A stretch of DNA of 64,000 nt from Lentinus brumalis (lineage: Eukaryota; Basidiomycota; Agaricomycetes; Polyporales; Polyporaceae), in assembly GCA_001792895.1 (NCBI GenBank), contig MARA01000016.1:62001-126000 (forward strand), written 5' to 3'. This document shows positions 48,391-59,437 of this stretch, piece after piece; within the stretch, counting starts at the first letter, position 1, and each line of letters starts with the position of its first letter. The position numbers and the translations under genes are program-made. The notes beneath the pieces are model-generated. The model saw only the letters and a list, made by a program, of their open reading frames with translations, was not told where the DNA came from and made no database searches.

Positions 48391-48432
48391 TCCGCTCGCG
48401 TCTGTGGCTAGACGCCACGTGGGTTTCGTCCA
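48391..48432 (-). repeat. CACGTG-centred spacer element, copy 3 (inverted)
   Basis: Read on the minus strand it gives GGACGAAACCCACGTGGCGT, then CCACAGACGCG, matching the elements at 39166 and 41998 in reverse orientation. Confidence 0.6.
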
Positions 48433-48937
48433 GTCGTACGGTCATCGATCATCGTCTTCCTCCCCGCCACCATAATGCGACACCGGTCGTCATATGCCTG
48501 CTAGGTCATGCTTCACTCATACGTACAAATCCCAGCTCGTTCTGCGCGGCCCCAAGGCCAACACGGTCTCCGTGCCACAAAAACGCTCCCAGGTCCGACT
48601 TACACATCGCGGAGGATACTGATGTGCGTGTTCTCTCCCGGATACGGCAAGGTAAGCCTTACCGTGTTCGCGACGCTCGGACGCTCTGGCTGACTCCATA
48701 CTTACAATCTCCAGGCGCGCCAACTTGTCGCCATCGAGGATCGACTCTGGTTGCCGATCTCTGTTCTTTGTTCGCAAGAAACATGTCTCAGGACTCGCCT
48801 AAAACTCGTTCCTTACTAGTATACGCAGCGTGTCTGCGTGTCTGATGTCAAGCAAATCCCGGGCGATCCAGGCTTCGCTCTGCATGGCGCCGCTCACTCC
48901 AAAGCGGCGCACACGTCGGTCAAAATGATGGCTTAGC

Positions 48938-49107
48938 GATACAGCCTCAAACTTTGAATTTGCGGCGGGCGTGTAGCCGTCAGGCACGTACCGAAGATCT
49001 GCAGCTGGCACCGGGCGCAGGGAGGCTGAGAACGAGGACACAGCCTCTCGAATTCGCCTCTCGGCCCTCTCCAGTTGAGCTGTTCTTGCCTGCCGTGCGC
49101 GAGTCAC
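48938..49107 (+). repeat. TGCGGCGG spacer repeat, copy 3
   Basis: Carries CTCAAACTTTGAATTTGCGG, CTGGCACCGGG and CAGTTGAGCTGTTCTT in the same order as 42800-42960. A minus-strand open frame crosses it, but the frame is not conserved in the other members. Confidence 0.5.
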
Positions 49108-49603
49108 TGATTAACGCACTCGTCTGACAGATGAGGGTCTCTGGAGCCAAGTGTCTACGGCCCAGCAGGTACGCTACGCCACGCAATTGGGACAATTTGC
49201 AATGACGGCGGAAGCATTCATCGGATTGAACATTCAAGAAGTGCCGGCGCGATCTATGTCCACAACGATGCTGCCTTCGTCACCCATTCTCGCTCTCGAC
49301 TTCGGTCTCTTGTGCATGCGACCTGAAGGTCGTGAGTCACTCAGTACACCTCCATACCGGTGGCTCGACTACTATTTTACTGGACGTCCGGTTGGCCAGA
49401 CTGCTACGTAGGTCTGTAGCAAAAGTAGCTTCAAGGTCCGTGTGCGACGCATTTTCGCGCTTACCCCAGTCTTCTGATGTGCTTTTGTCAGGCGTAGCTG
49501 GTGCATTCACCTTGCGTACCTCAATACCCACAGATAAGACAAATAACGGAATTTTCAATTTCATCACTCGTCTACATTGCATCGCCGTACTCGACTACTC
49601 GAC

Positions 49604-49610
49604 TATAAAG
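49604..49610 (+). promoter_or_regulatory. TATA box of DUF6533 copy I
   Basis: GACTATAAAGCCC, 77 bases before the start codon at 49681. Its flanks are nearly those of copy E. Confidence 0.55.
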
Positions 49611-49680
49611 CCCGGCCGTGCCGCGGATGATGCAAGGCATTCCTCGACCCGCCAAGGCAGCGACCAGCACGCAACTCGGC

Positions 49681-51431
49681 ATGTCCGCCGACGCCGACGC
49701 CGAGGCCGCGGCCACCGTAGCTCTATTCGAATCTACGTATGTGACTTACTTTCATGCCGCTCGTCTAGAACAAAGCTTGACGACATGACCGCCAAACAGA
49801 TATACTGGGAGTTACTGCTCCGTAGCAGCTTCGGGTACATTCCCTTCGTTACAAGCTCGTCCTTGCCACTCTCAGTCTTTCTGGCCCCGCAGTTATTTTC
49901 ATCTACGACTCCATCGTCACATTCGATCGGGAAGTGGCCTGCTTCTGGCCCGCTGAGCGAACTGGAGCGTCACTCTTGTTCTATGCGAACAAGTGGATTG
50001 CCCTGACCAGCTACGTCATGATATTCGTCCCGTATGCGCCTCTCCCTTCTGATAAGGTGACCTCTCTCCGTCCGTGCTATGGCAATGTCTGACCGGTATC
50101 AGTTGTGCGTGTACTATAGATTTTGGAGTCTGGACTGACTGGTGACATCCTGTATGCCACAGCTGTTCCGTGGTCCAGAATGCGCTTGCGGTAATGCGTG
50201 TACTGCAACTCGTGCCCGGGGCCAGTGAGTCATGCTTCCAGTGCTTGGCAAAAAGTACTTAGCTAATGCGGTTTCACACTAGTCTTCTCGGCCCTCCGTG
50301 CGTACGCGTTGAGCAGGAGCAAGCTGGTTGGACTGGTAGTCCTCGCTTTGTCTCTATCTCCGGTAGGTGCTAATCTGGTGAGCGAATGGATGTCCCCTTC
50401 ACGTGAATGAAAGTCAATATTTAACGGTCTGTGATGCAGGTTCATTTCGGCTTCGACCCCATTGGCGAGAACTACCCGATATTTGGATGCGAATGGTCAG
50501 ATTCGGTGACTGATGCAATCAACCAGAGGTATGGCTCTCGATGTTGCATCTTATATGTTGCTGACGGTATCGAAGGCGTAGGTTGGCTCATATCGTATGT
50601 CATAGCGCACGCTTATCTGAGAGACCGCGCAGTCATACTCATCTCACGAGTGCCCCTCATTGTTGCGGACATGTTACTCATCTACATCACCTGGACAAAG
50701 CTCAACAGCAGGCGCGCCCTCGGGTCCAAGAGGCTCTCTCTTTCAGACATTCTCTTTCGCGACGGTACGTCTCCCCGATAGCAATGCAGCCAAGGATGGT
50801 ATGACTGCCATGCTCAATAGCAGACAGGCACGACACACTTCATGTACGTCCCGCAGCGGCAAAGCTGACACGATCCCTGACAAATTCGAACGCTCCTTAT
50901 CAGAGTTCTCTTCATCCTCAATGTCCTCCACCTTGTCCTCTCGGAGTCCGCGGTAAGCTCAAAACATTGGGAATTCGCCCCGTCTCGCTCCTCTTATTTG
51001 CGTTGGTTGTTGTTTGCTTAGCTGTTCGGGTTCCCGGAGACCGTCGGCATAAGTGATGTCACCTTATTTACTGGCCCGTACGCTTCTTGTGCTCACTCCA
51101 GGATGTTGCGACAATCCACTCACTGCGGCTCTATTCTCGCAGCCTCTCATCACTCCTCATATCGCGTTTTCTTCTCGACCTGCAAGAAGCTGATCGCATG
51201 GTCGTTGGGCTCGATGTCGACAATCCGTTGTATTTCTCGACTCGGAATCCCTGGGACGACACAACCAGCTTCATCTCGTCCCTCGGCGCGTTTATCAACC
51301 CGGACCTTTCGCCGGTGTCCGAAGATGATTCCGAGTCCGACTCGCACGTGCTTTCACGTGCGCATGGGGAGGAGGAAGGCGGTGCTCAAGCCTCTGACTC
51401 CGCTGCGTCCTCACCGTTGTGTCCCCCATAA
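49681..51431 (+). CDS. DUF6533-family seven-helix membrane protein (copy I)
   Basis: ATG at 49681 (MSADADAEAAATVALFESTY) is chosen by similarity to the other copies. Two in-frame ATGs lie upstream at 49627 and 49630 and would add 18 residues without family similarity. Exons: VIFIYDSIVTFDREVACFW with ASLLFYANKWIALTSYV, CSVVQNALAVMRVLQLVPGA, FSALRAYALSRSKLVG, LVVLALSLSPVGANL, FGFDPIGENYPIFGC, helix 5 SRVPLIVADMLLIYITWTKL. The loop after helix 5 has lost about five residues (RRALGSKRLSLSDILF). Then THFMYVPQ, VLFILNVLHLVLSESAV, VTLFTGPY and SLSSLLISRFLLDLQEADRM. The tail SEDDSESDSHVLSRAHGEEE is acidic; the end SSPLCPP replaces the usual Ser/Ala run. Confidence 0.82.
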
Positions 51432-52660
51432 CCTGCGCCTTGTTCCATTTCCTAGCCAGCCGGCTGCCCGCCACGCAATACATTACAGTCTTGATGTGTC
51501 CAGTTTCGCCTCCAGTCCGGTCTCGTACAGTGATGGAGTCTCCGAGCACTTCTTCCCGTTTTCCACCCTATACCGAAAGTACAAACCATCTGACCGACTT
51601 TCGAACGCCGGGATTAGTGTCCTATTCATCCTGAACCTTCTGCACCGGCTCGTCCTCTCTGCGACTTCCGCAAGCCAGTCGGTTCACAGTACTTACGCCA
51701 AAACTTACGCTCCGACTATGTAACTAAGTAACGGCATGTCCACATGCTCACTATTCTGCCCCGACAGATGACAACAGCGCAATCGCTAGACCAGAACACG
51801 ATCGCCGGTGACTAAGACGGGATCCACCCTCGCCTGTTGCAGCACAGCAGGCGCATACTGGCCGGCATCGGGGAAGTACATACTCATCACGGGCATACCG
51901 GGCCCGTGGCGAACTCATTAGCGCTCCACGGCCCCTTCTGTACATGTTGAAATCTTCGCTACCAGGTTATGCATGGTTCACTCGTCTCACATAGTGATGG
52001 CCTATGTGGGATCTGAAGGTCTCTATGACTCTGCATACTATCAGGCCGGTGGGAGACCCTACACGACAGCTTTCGGCATCAAAGGTCCAGCTGGGAACTT
52101 CAAGTTGCAGTGATGCCATGCACGAAGCAGCGCATAAGTCTATGATCCCGCAACGTCAGCTACCTTTTCCTACTCACATGCCTTCAACAGTGTGCCCATG
52201 ATCGTGCCGACGCTTGATGACTGCTTCAGCGTTCTATCCATCCGAGTGCGCGGATATAAGGTTCGAAAGCCGCCCTACGTCCTTCCTCCGGTCCAAAGCC
52301 GCCTACCAGTTGCACCGCCATGTCCTTCCTGCGGTCTAAAGCGCAGTGCAACGTGCACAATCAGCGCTGTCCCACCACGGGCACTTTTGTATTCAAGTCG
52401 ACTGTGATCCGGTCGACGTCCGCGATGTGCCAGATAAGTACGTATGGTGGCAGAAACCGCCCGTTTCTCACTAATCTTGGAGCAGTTGGCGTCTGTTATT
52501 CTCATAGTCGGCTCTGCGACGCGTGTAGACGGCACGCCGAACACGATATCATCCTTCTCCGCCTGCATGCTCGGTATAAATCTGCGTATCAGGGCCATGG
52601 ATGTCGTTGCGATCACTCGACTAGCCTTCGCCCACGCTAGTATCATCCTCTGACTTCGCG
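51432..52660. other. Spacer between copies I and J
   Basis: Contains the exon fragment at 51590-51675 and a TATA box (TATAAA, 52575-52580) 86 bases before copy J. No other gene is seen. Confidence 0.4.
51590..51675 (+). pseudogene. DUF6533-family fragment (helix-6 exon only)
   Basis: The frame reads VLFILNLLHRLVLSATSAS, matching the helix-6 exon of the complete copies (VLFILNVLHLVLSATAV) with one inserted Arg. Nothing before or after it matches the family, so only this exon and a little intron survive. It lies about 160 bases after the stop of copy I. Confidence 0.6.
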
Positions 52661-54346
52661 ATGTTCCCGACCGTGGGTGATGCTGCTCTTTTTGATGCTC
52701 TGTACGTGAACTCTTGCAGACGGCCTGTGACGTATACACGCTGACTCCGCGAGACACAGATATACAGGGGAATACTTCAACCTGGCGGCTGCCGGTGCGT
52801 TCAAGCCCGCATCACAACTTACAAGCTTATACTTGATAGACTGATGCGTCCCCCATTGCAGTCGTCTTCATCTACGACTCCTTGATCACACTCGATCGAG
52901 AGGTGGCATGCTTCTGGACCTCCGAGCAGAGCGGAGCGTCGCTCTTGTTCTTTTCCAACAAGTGGATTTCCGTGACGCTCTACGTCATGATGACATTGGT
53001 CGGGTCGGCATCTTTCCCTTCGGACCAGGTAAGTGAGCAGTCAGTGCCAGTCCGTCCCATCGCTATATCTGACTGGACTCAGAGGTTGGTGTATAGTCTC
53101 GCAGACTCGGAGTGCAGAGTACAGCGGATTGACGGTTCCGTCCCAGTTGTTCTATATTCCAACAGGTGATAGAGGCGATGACCGTACTGCAGCTCGTCCC
53201 TGCGGCCGGTGAGTCATGCTTTCGGTCCTCGGAACGAAGCAAGTACCTGATGTGCTGTATCAAGTCTTCTCGGCCCTCCGCGCATATGCCTTGAGCAGGA
53301 GCAAGCTTCTCGGACTTCTCATCCTCACCTTGTCTCTCGGGCCAGTAGGGGCTAACCTGGTGAGTGAATGCTCAATCCTCTAAACCGGTGGATAGACGCA
53401 GACCGGTTGATCGGACGACGCAGGTTGTATACGGCTATCAGCTCTCTGGATTCAACCTCCCGCCATTTGGATGCGTCGGGAAAGACAATGCGACTAAGGC
53501 AATCACCCTGAGGTTCGGCCTTCTGTGATCTACAACGTATCAATTGATTCTGATTCTATGAAAGGCGTAGGTTGGCTTGCCAATATAAATCAACTCACGC
53601 TCATGAGCATCTGCACAGTCATAATCGGTTCTCGAGTGCCGCTCGTCATTGCCGATACTCTGCTCATCTACATCACCTGGGCAAAGCTCAGCAGCAAAAG
53701 CGTCTTGGGAGACTTCCGGCTATTCAAGAGACTGTCACTTTCAGATGTTCTCTTTCGCAACGGTTTGTTTGCCTGCAGGGCTGGTAACACTCCAGGGATA
53801 TCACGGCTTACATGCGATCACCCACAGGAACGATATATTTTGTGTACGTCGTGCCGCAAACGCGACAGCGCAAGACCTGACGAACTCGGACCACTATCAG
53901 TGTACTATCCTTACTCAATATTCTCCACTTGGCCCTTGCGGTGTTCGCGGTAAGCGACCCAGATTTATCGCACTGTACGTACCATCTCACTGTTATTCCG
54001 ACAGGTGGCGAAGAGCGACAGCTTCGGGGTCTATGTGACCACATTCACCACCCCGTATGCGTCAGAATGCGGCTTTCTACTGGCCATCCGCAGCATCTCA
54101 GCCATCCTCATCTCGCGCTTCCTCCTCGAGCTGCAAGAAGCGAACCAGACAGTCATCAGACTCGACTCGGACGACCCGCTGCATTCCTCGAGAGACCCGT
54201 TTGAGACGCCTAGCTTCATCTCGTCGTTGGGAGCAGTCATTGACCCCGGGCTTCCGGCGCAGTCAGATGATGATCTCGAGTGGGACGTTGACTCGTTTCT
54301 AGATGGGGTGCCTTTCGTACCAGGTCAGCAGCTCGTCTCGGGGTGA
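52661..54346 (+). CDS. DUF6533-family seven-helix membrane protein (copy J)
   Basis: ATG at 52661 (MFPTVGDAALFDALYV); the N-terminus lacks the usual MSSDADA block. Exons: VVFIYDSLITLDREVACFW with TSEQSGASLLFFSNKW, VIEAMTVLQLVPAA, FSALRAYALSRSKLLG, LLILTLSLGPVGANL, YGYQLSGFNLPPFGC, helix 5 SRVPLVIADTLLIYITWAKL with FKRLSLSDVLFRNG, TIYFVYVVPQ, the shortened helix-6 exon ILHLALAVFAV, VTTFTTPY and ISAILISRFLLELQEANQ. The acidic part SDDDLEWDVDSFLDG is followed by a non-family end and a stop at 54346. An out-of-phase remnant resembling the usual Ala/Ser end lies about 70 bases further (54404-54427), so the stop may be secondary. A TATA box stands at -86. Confidence 0.8.
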
Positions 54347-54764
54347 GTGGTTGCGACTGACAGAAATCATAGAAGATGAAAGCTCGGCTGGGCTTCGAAC
54401 CGCCGCATCACTGTCCTCTGTGTAATCCGACCGGGTCTTATGTAGCACGCCTTCACATGTAGACTAATATACTGTATCAATTATGTCACCACCGTCGTCT
54501 CTTTGACACATCGAGTTCGGAGATGGTTCCTCCGTCCGAAGATCAACCTCCGCCATACAGTGATACTGAAGTAGTTCCCGTCACAGTGAGCTCCCGGAAC
54601 CGGATGAAAACTTCGCTTGAAGTTGAACGAATGGAGGGAACGCTGCATAAGGAAACAGCACACCTTGCGGCAGAGGTCGCGTCATACTGTAATCCAATGC
54701 TGATTAATTATGTCTAATAAAAGTACACTGCGATACAATCAACAAGTCCGTGTTCTCGATAATC
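54347..54764. other. 3' flanks of copy J and the dehydrogenase gene
   Basis: Convergent gene ends. A plus-strand frame of 64 codons from 54523 (MVPPSEDQPPPYSDTEVVPV) contains a PPPYS motif but has no partner exon, so I do not call it a gene. Confidence 0.35.
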
Positions 54765-55719
54765 TCACCACGGGACATTCTCGCCCTGGAAGTTGAAGAA
54801 CTTGCCTGAGTCCCCCGGCTTGAGCGAGGAGATGGTCTTCAGGACACCCGCAACGCCGACCGAGACCGGATGACTCGCGTTCTGCCCGCCCATATCTAAA
54901 CGAACGTCTGCATGAGCACACCCGCACCTGGGCAAAACGGGAATGCGGCGGGGTATTGTACTCACCTGTCTGGAGCCACCCCGGGCATATCGAGATCACC
55001 GTGATCTCTGGCTTCTCCTTCGCCTGCTTGTACGTCTGCGCAAGCATCCGCGTCAGCGACTCTTAGAGCGACATATGATGAGCGGCGCGACATACCAGCA
55101 TGTTGAGCGCGGTCTTCGAGATCCCGTATGACGCGGGTGCCGCGCCGAAGTCCGAGGCAATGCTGCCGACTGTGCTCGAGATATTCACGATCGTCTTCTT
55201 CTCGCTCTTCTCCACGCGATCAACGAACGCCTGGGAGACATAGGCGGGCCCGACGACATTCGTCACGAACGTCTTCTGCAGGATGTCGCCGTCCATGCTG
55301 AACGCAGTGTCTGCTCCACCGAGAGCCTTGAACGGTAACATTCGTGGTCAGCATGAGACACTGGAGAGCCATCCGGGACACTTACAACTCCGGCATTGTT
55401 GACGAGGTAGTCGATGCCTCTTCCTCCTAAGATACCAGCGACCTCCTTCGCGGCCTTGTTGACGGACTCTTTGTCGCTGACATCAAGCGCAACGACGTGG
55501 AGCTTCCCGCCGGCTTTCTCAGCGAGCTGCTGCAGTTCGGTCGCCTTTGCTGGGCTCCGGCACGCCGCTACGACGGTGTTCGAGGGCGACTGCAACAGCT
55601 GCTTCACCATCTCGAGACCGATGCCCCGGTTCGCCCTGCGCCTTGAATGTGAGCGTCGTGTAGGACGCAGTGAACCGCAAGACGTACCCAGTAATAAGCC
55701 ACACGTATTCTTGTGCCAT
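54765..55719 (-). CDS. Short-chain dehydrogenase/reductase (classical SDR)
   Basis: Five exons (55688-55719, 55386-55635, 55096-55326, 54966-55059, 54765-54895) join to 245 residues, the usual size of classical SDRs. The cofactor motif TGANRGIG lies at 10-17, NNAG at 90-93, Asn117 in TNVVGP, Ser144/145 in VNISSTVGS, and Tyr161 with Lys165 in SYGISK. The full Asn-Ser-Tyr-Lys set is present, so it should be active with NAD(H) or NADP(H). The Arg in ACRSPAK after strand 2 would favour NADP. The shape resembles the C-factor/sniffer-like subgroup (LVNNAG, later ISICPGWLQTDMGG). It is probably cytosolic; the substrate is unknown. It is not part of the DUF6533 family and has its own TATA box. Confidence 0.9.
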
Positions 55720-55800
55720 CTTCTTTGTCGTAGTCGTCAGAGTCGTCGTTGTACGGTTGTTGAGCAGAGTTGTGTGAGTGCTTGCTTCGGGGCGTCATAC

Positions 55801-55806
55801 TTATAC
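55801..55806 (-). promoter_or_regulatory. TATA box of the dehydrogenase gene
   Basis: Minus-strand TTCTGTATAAGTATG, 82 bases before the start codon at 55719. Confidence 0.5.
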
Positions 55807-57763
55807 AGAACCCCGTAGGTGCCTGGGCCCGACAGATGTGTGGGATGAACGTCCACTTACTCAACCGGTGTGACGTTCACTTTATCGGATGATCGGTTTT
55901 CCCAGCGACCCAAGCCAGGCTTTTGTCATCCTCGGGCTGGGAAGTGGATGCAGAACTTACTGGTACCTACTACTAGTACTTACCGTGGAGGCAGCCCGAC
56001 CGGCGACTGACGAGGACGATGACCGAGGACGCCCGATCTCGGAGATATCATCATAGGAAAGCTTCCGCCCCTGTACGACGAGGAGAGTCAATTGCGGACC
56101 AAATATTGCGAAGCACCCACCTCCGCGCCGCGGCTTAATCACCTAGCACTAGGGCGGATACTATAACTTACGTGCGTCCTCGTTCTAGGTAGCCTCGTGT
56201 GGTACGTAGACGTTTAGAACAAGGCTGCGTTCGGGTCGTATTAGTAGGTCGTAGTGGTTCGGCTGGACCTTTGCTCCGGCGCTCATTGGCGGGGCACGAA
56301 TTTTCGCGCGGAGATGGTAGCCTTTTCCGAACCAGTGAAGTCCTGTGAAGTCTGTTGAAGTTCGCTCCTCCTGTCCGTGTACTTACTACTGTATGTAAGT
56401 ACGCGCATCTACGCGCATTCAATGTCTCGTCCAACCGTGCTTGACCCATTCTCGGAAGAGCGAGCACGATCGTGACCACGAAGACTAACACAGACGCGGA
56501 GTCCACTGAGCGTGAATCGGATTCACTACTGTGATCATGACTTACGATCGCACGACACCTACCTCGCAAGTGATCTCTCAGCTGGCTCTGTAGCCATCGC
56601 AATTCGTACATATCGCGATCAATTGATATTGTAAAGGGGCATTGCGCCCTACAGGACACGCCGGGTACGACTCGTAATATCCTCGTCACGGTTCGAGTCC
56701 TCCGGCAGCATGGTTCGTCTCGTTACCGCAATGAATCCCCCCCTCCCACGCGAAAAGGCCTCCCGCGGGCCATCTGCGACGTTTCCTGTGGAGCTCTAGG
56801 ACTACCTGTACTCATACCTAAGAGGCAGAGGTACGTCTTCCTTGCATGCGTCAGAATGGTGCCTACTGAATCGTTTCCTCCCCTTCAAGGTCTGTGTCGT
56901 CTGCGGAAATGTAACACCACGTCAGCGACGAGTCGGCAGATAAGATACCGCGCCATGCTCGCTCAAAGCACGTCCATGGCTTTGTCCTCCAGCGTCACGA
57001 GGATGCGCACGACGGTGGGCCGTCCGCGAGGTCATGTGCCAACTCGATGTGCAGCGGTGCTGCAGCTTCGTCAGGACGATTCAGTGCATGCCAAGTGATT
57101 GTACCCAGACGACGTGCCCGGATGCTATGTAGAGAAGCCGTCCTAGGGCGAGGAGACAGACCTGGCGGCCGGCAAAGCCCTCATCTAGTTGTGAGTTTCT
57201 CTGATAGTTCTCTCCTGTGGTTGTGCACAAACGAATGCATGAACAATCTGACAGCTCAGGGTTCGTTGAGCTCTATTGGTAGGCCGGTGAATAACCGCTT
57301 GCTTCTCTAAGTATCGGGACTGCACTCACATGTCCAAGACGTGCGACGCATGTTCTTCGAGAAGCAAACCTTCCCAGCTCGTCTTCAGGCTCACCGGTCC
57401 TCACAGCCTGTATCCCACACGAACGCAAACTTAGAGCTAGTAAGTACGTTCGTTCGTTGGGCACCTGAGAGTCGTGGCTGAGTTTTGGAATCGTCTTACT
57501 ATCGGTTAGTCTACAATCCCCGCACATGCTCCGCTGGGCTGACTGGAGTTGCGTAAAATGTCGGGCCCAACGCGGCACGGTTCGCATGCAACATCGCAGA
57601 TCTCACTATCTCGGACGACGCTTCCAGGTCACATCGGTGTGGTCGGCAGTCATTGCTGAGCCCATGATCGTGCTCCATTAAAGCCCCGTCGAGGCATGGG
57701 GACCATCGTGCTCGTTTCTGCCCCAGCTGCATCGTATCGAGCGCAAGTCTCTTAGCTTCCAAC
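55807..57763. other. Long intergenic stretch
   Basis: About 2 kb without a supported gene. It contains the palindromic word CTACTACTAGTAC (about 55965-55977), a tRNA-like remnant at about 56640-56712, and a TATA-like ATTAAAG (about 57677-57683) 85 bases before copy K. A short frame from 57331 (MSKTCDACSSRSKPS) has a CxxC but no further similarity. Confidence 0.4.
56640..56712 (+). pseudogene. tRNA-like remnant
   Basis: The 3' half resembles a tRNA: GACTCGTAAT (anticodon-loop-like, CGT), a B-box-like GGTTCGAGTCC at 56690-56700 and an end GGCAGCA. The T stem does not pair, the anticodon loop is too long and no matching acceptor 5' strand exists, so it is not a working tRNA. Confidence 0.25.
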
Positions 57764-59437
57764 ATGTCCTCCGCCGAGGCCGACGCGGCCGCGACCTTAG
57801 CTCTATATAAGATCCTGTACGTCGCTCATCATCACGGGTACGGCTCGCTGACACCGCAAAACAGCTATTCCGAGGAGTACTGCGTGATGGCGGCCTCAGG
57901 TGCGCTCACTCCGAGTCCAACGCAAGCTTGTACGTATGTTGTCAACCAACGACGCGTTCTCTGACCCGCAGTGCTCTTCATATACGACACCTTCGTCACC
58001 CTCGATCGTGAAGTGGCGTGCTTCTGGACCGACCAGCGGACCGGAGCGTCGCTCCTGTTCTTCGCAAACAAGTGGATCTCCATGACGCTCTACATCTTGG
58101 TCCTCGTTGAGTTCTCATCTTTCCCAGTATGCGGTCCCACTTCGTGCCATGGGCAATGCCTGACCAGAGACCAGAGGTTTGTCCATAGCATCGCAGAGTC
58201 TAGAGTGCTGCAAATCATCTCTGGGGTTCTGCAGTTGCTCTTCGTTTGCAATGGCGGAGTATGCAATCGGAGTGCTGCAATTCCTTCCCGGGGCGGGTGA
58301 GTGATCGTTGCAGTCCGTGATGCGGCGCAGTGCTGACGCTTCTGGTTAGTCTTCTCTTCCCTCCGTGCATATGTATTGAGCAGGAGCAAGCTTCTCGGAA
58401 TGATCGTCTTCGCTCTGTCTTTAGCACCGGTAGGTGCCAACCTGGTGCGCGGATCGACTGTGCGCCTCGAGCCAGGTGGGCGAACGCAGACCCCATAACT
58501 TTGCAGGTCGATTATGGTTTTCGGCCTTCTGGAGAAAACTTCCCGCCATTTGGATGCTTCTTCATCGACAACATCACTGCCTCACTCAGCCTTAGGTTCG
58601 ACTCATTCATATTCGATCACAATAGTACTACTGACCATGTACAAGGCGTAGGTTGGCTAGTGATCGGATGCTACGACGCATGCTCATCCATGAGACTGCG
58701 CAGTGGTGATCATCTCTCGCGTACCGCTCATCACTGCCGACATCCTGCTCATCTACATCACCTGGACCAAGCTGAGCAGTTCGCGCGCCCTGAGGGGTAT
58801 CCGACAGTTCACGAGGCCTTCACTGTCGGATGTCCTCTTCCGTGGTGGTAAGTATGTCTGTCATCTGTAACACGAGGTGTGCGCCCGGACGTCGCCGCTC
58901 ATTCCCCCTCCAACCCACGCAGGGACCGTGTATTTTGTGTACGTCCTGCAACACAGACACATGAACAACAGACCGACTATGGCACCTGTAATTAGGGTAT
59001 TCTTTGCCCTCAACATGCTCCACCTCGTCTTCTCGGCGACTGCGGTAACGCGCATCTCTCGTCCCGCGCAAACAGCCTCCACCCTCATAACCATTCTCAT
59101 TCCCAACTCGACAGATAGCGACCGATTCCGCAGGCAGTTATATGCCAATATTTACAGCCCCGTACGCGCCTCGCCATAGCCTTACCCCAACCACTATCCA
59201 CTGACTTTGCCCCAACGCAGCCTAACAGCGATCGCCACCTCGCGCTTCCTCCTCGACCTGCAAGAAGCGAATCTGCCGGTGGTCAGGCTCGAAGCCGACG
59301 GCGTATTGCATTCCTCCAGGAGTCCCTGGGACGACACGCCGAGCTTCATATCCTCGCTCGGAACTTTCATCGCTCCCGGTCTCACAGCGCAATCTGGGGA
59401 TGGATTCGAGCTGCACGTCGTCCAGCAGCCGAATTAG
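57764..59437 (+). CDS. DUF6533-family seven-helix membrane protein (copy K)
   Basis: ATG at 57764 (MSSAEADAAATLALYKILYV); exon 1 ends at 57816. Exon 2 reads YSEEYCVMAAS. The DUF6533 exon VLFIYDTFVTLDREVACFW with ASLLFFANKWISMTLYIL ends in FPVCGP-like sequence instead of FPSDK, so its donor has moved. Then CSSFAMAEYAIGVLQFLPGA, FSSLRAYVLSRSKLLG, MIVFALSLAPVGANL, YGFRPSGENFPPFGC, helix 5 SRVPLITADILLIYITWTKL with FTRPSLSDVLF, TVYFVYVLQ, VFFALNMLHLVFSATAV and LTAIATSRFLLDLQEANL. The last exon has SFISSLGTFIAPG; the tail is short (SGDGFELHVVQQPN) and lacks the Ser/Ala end. It is separated from the main array by the dehydrogenase gene. Confidence 0.82.

Larger units (their letters stand above)
48163..49680. 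other. Spacer between copies H and I
   Basis: No supported gene. It holds the inverted CACGTG element, a TGCGGCGG repeat and the TATA box of copy I (49604-49610). Confidence 0.45.

Noticed and set aside
49627..49680. Upstream in-frame ATGs of copy I
   Set aside because: They would add 18 residues absent from every other copy; the TATA box at 49604 also lies too close (about 23 bases) for a start codon at 49627.
54390..54410. TTCGAACC word on the minus strand as a tRNA T-loop
   Set aside because: Neither the T stem nor an acceptor stem can be formed.
57331..57440. Short frame MSKTCDACSSRSKPS that recalls a Zn2Cys6 cluster
   Set aside because: Only one CxxC is present, the remaining cysteines are missing and the frame ends after about 35 codons.
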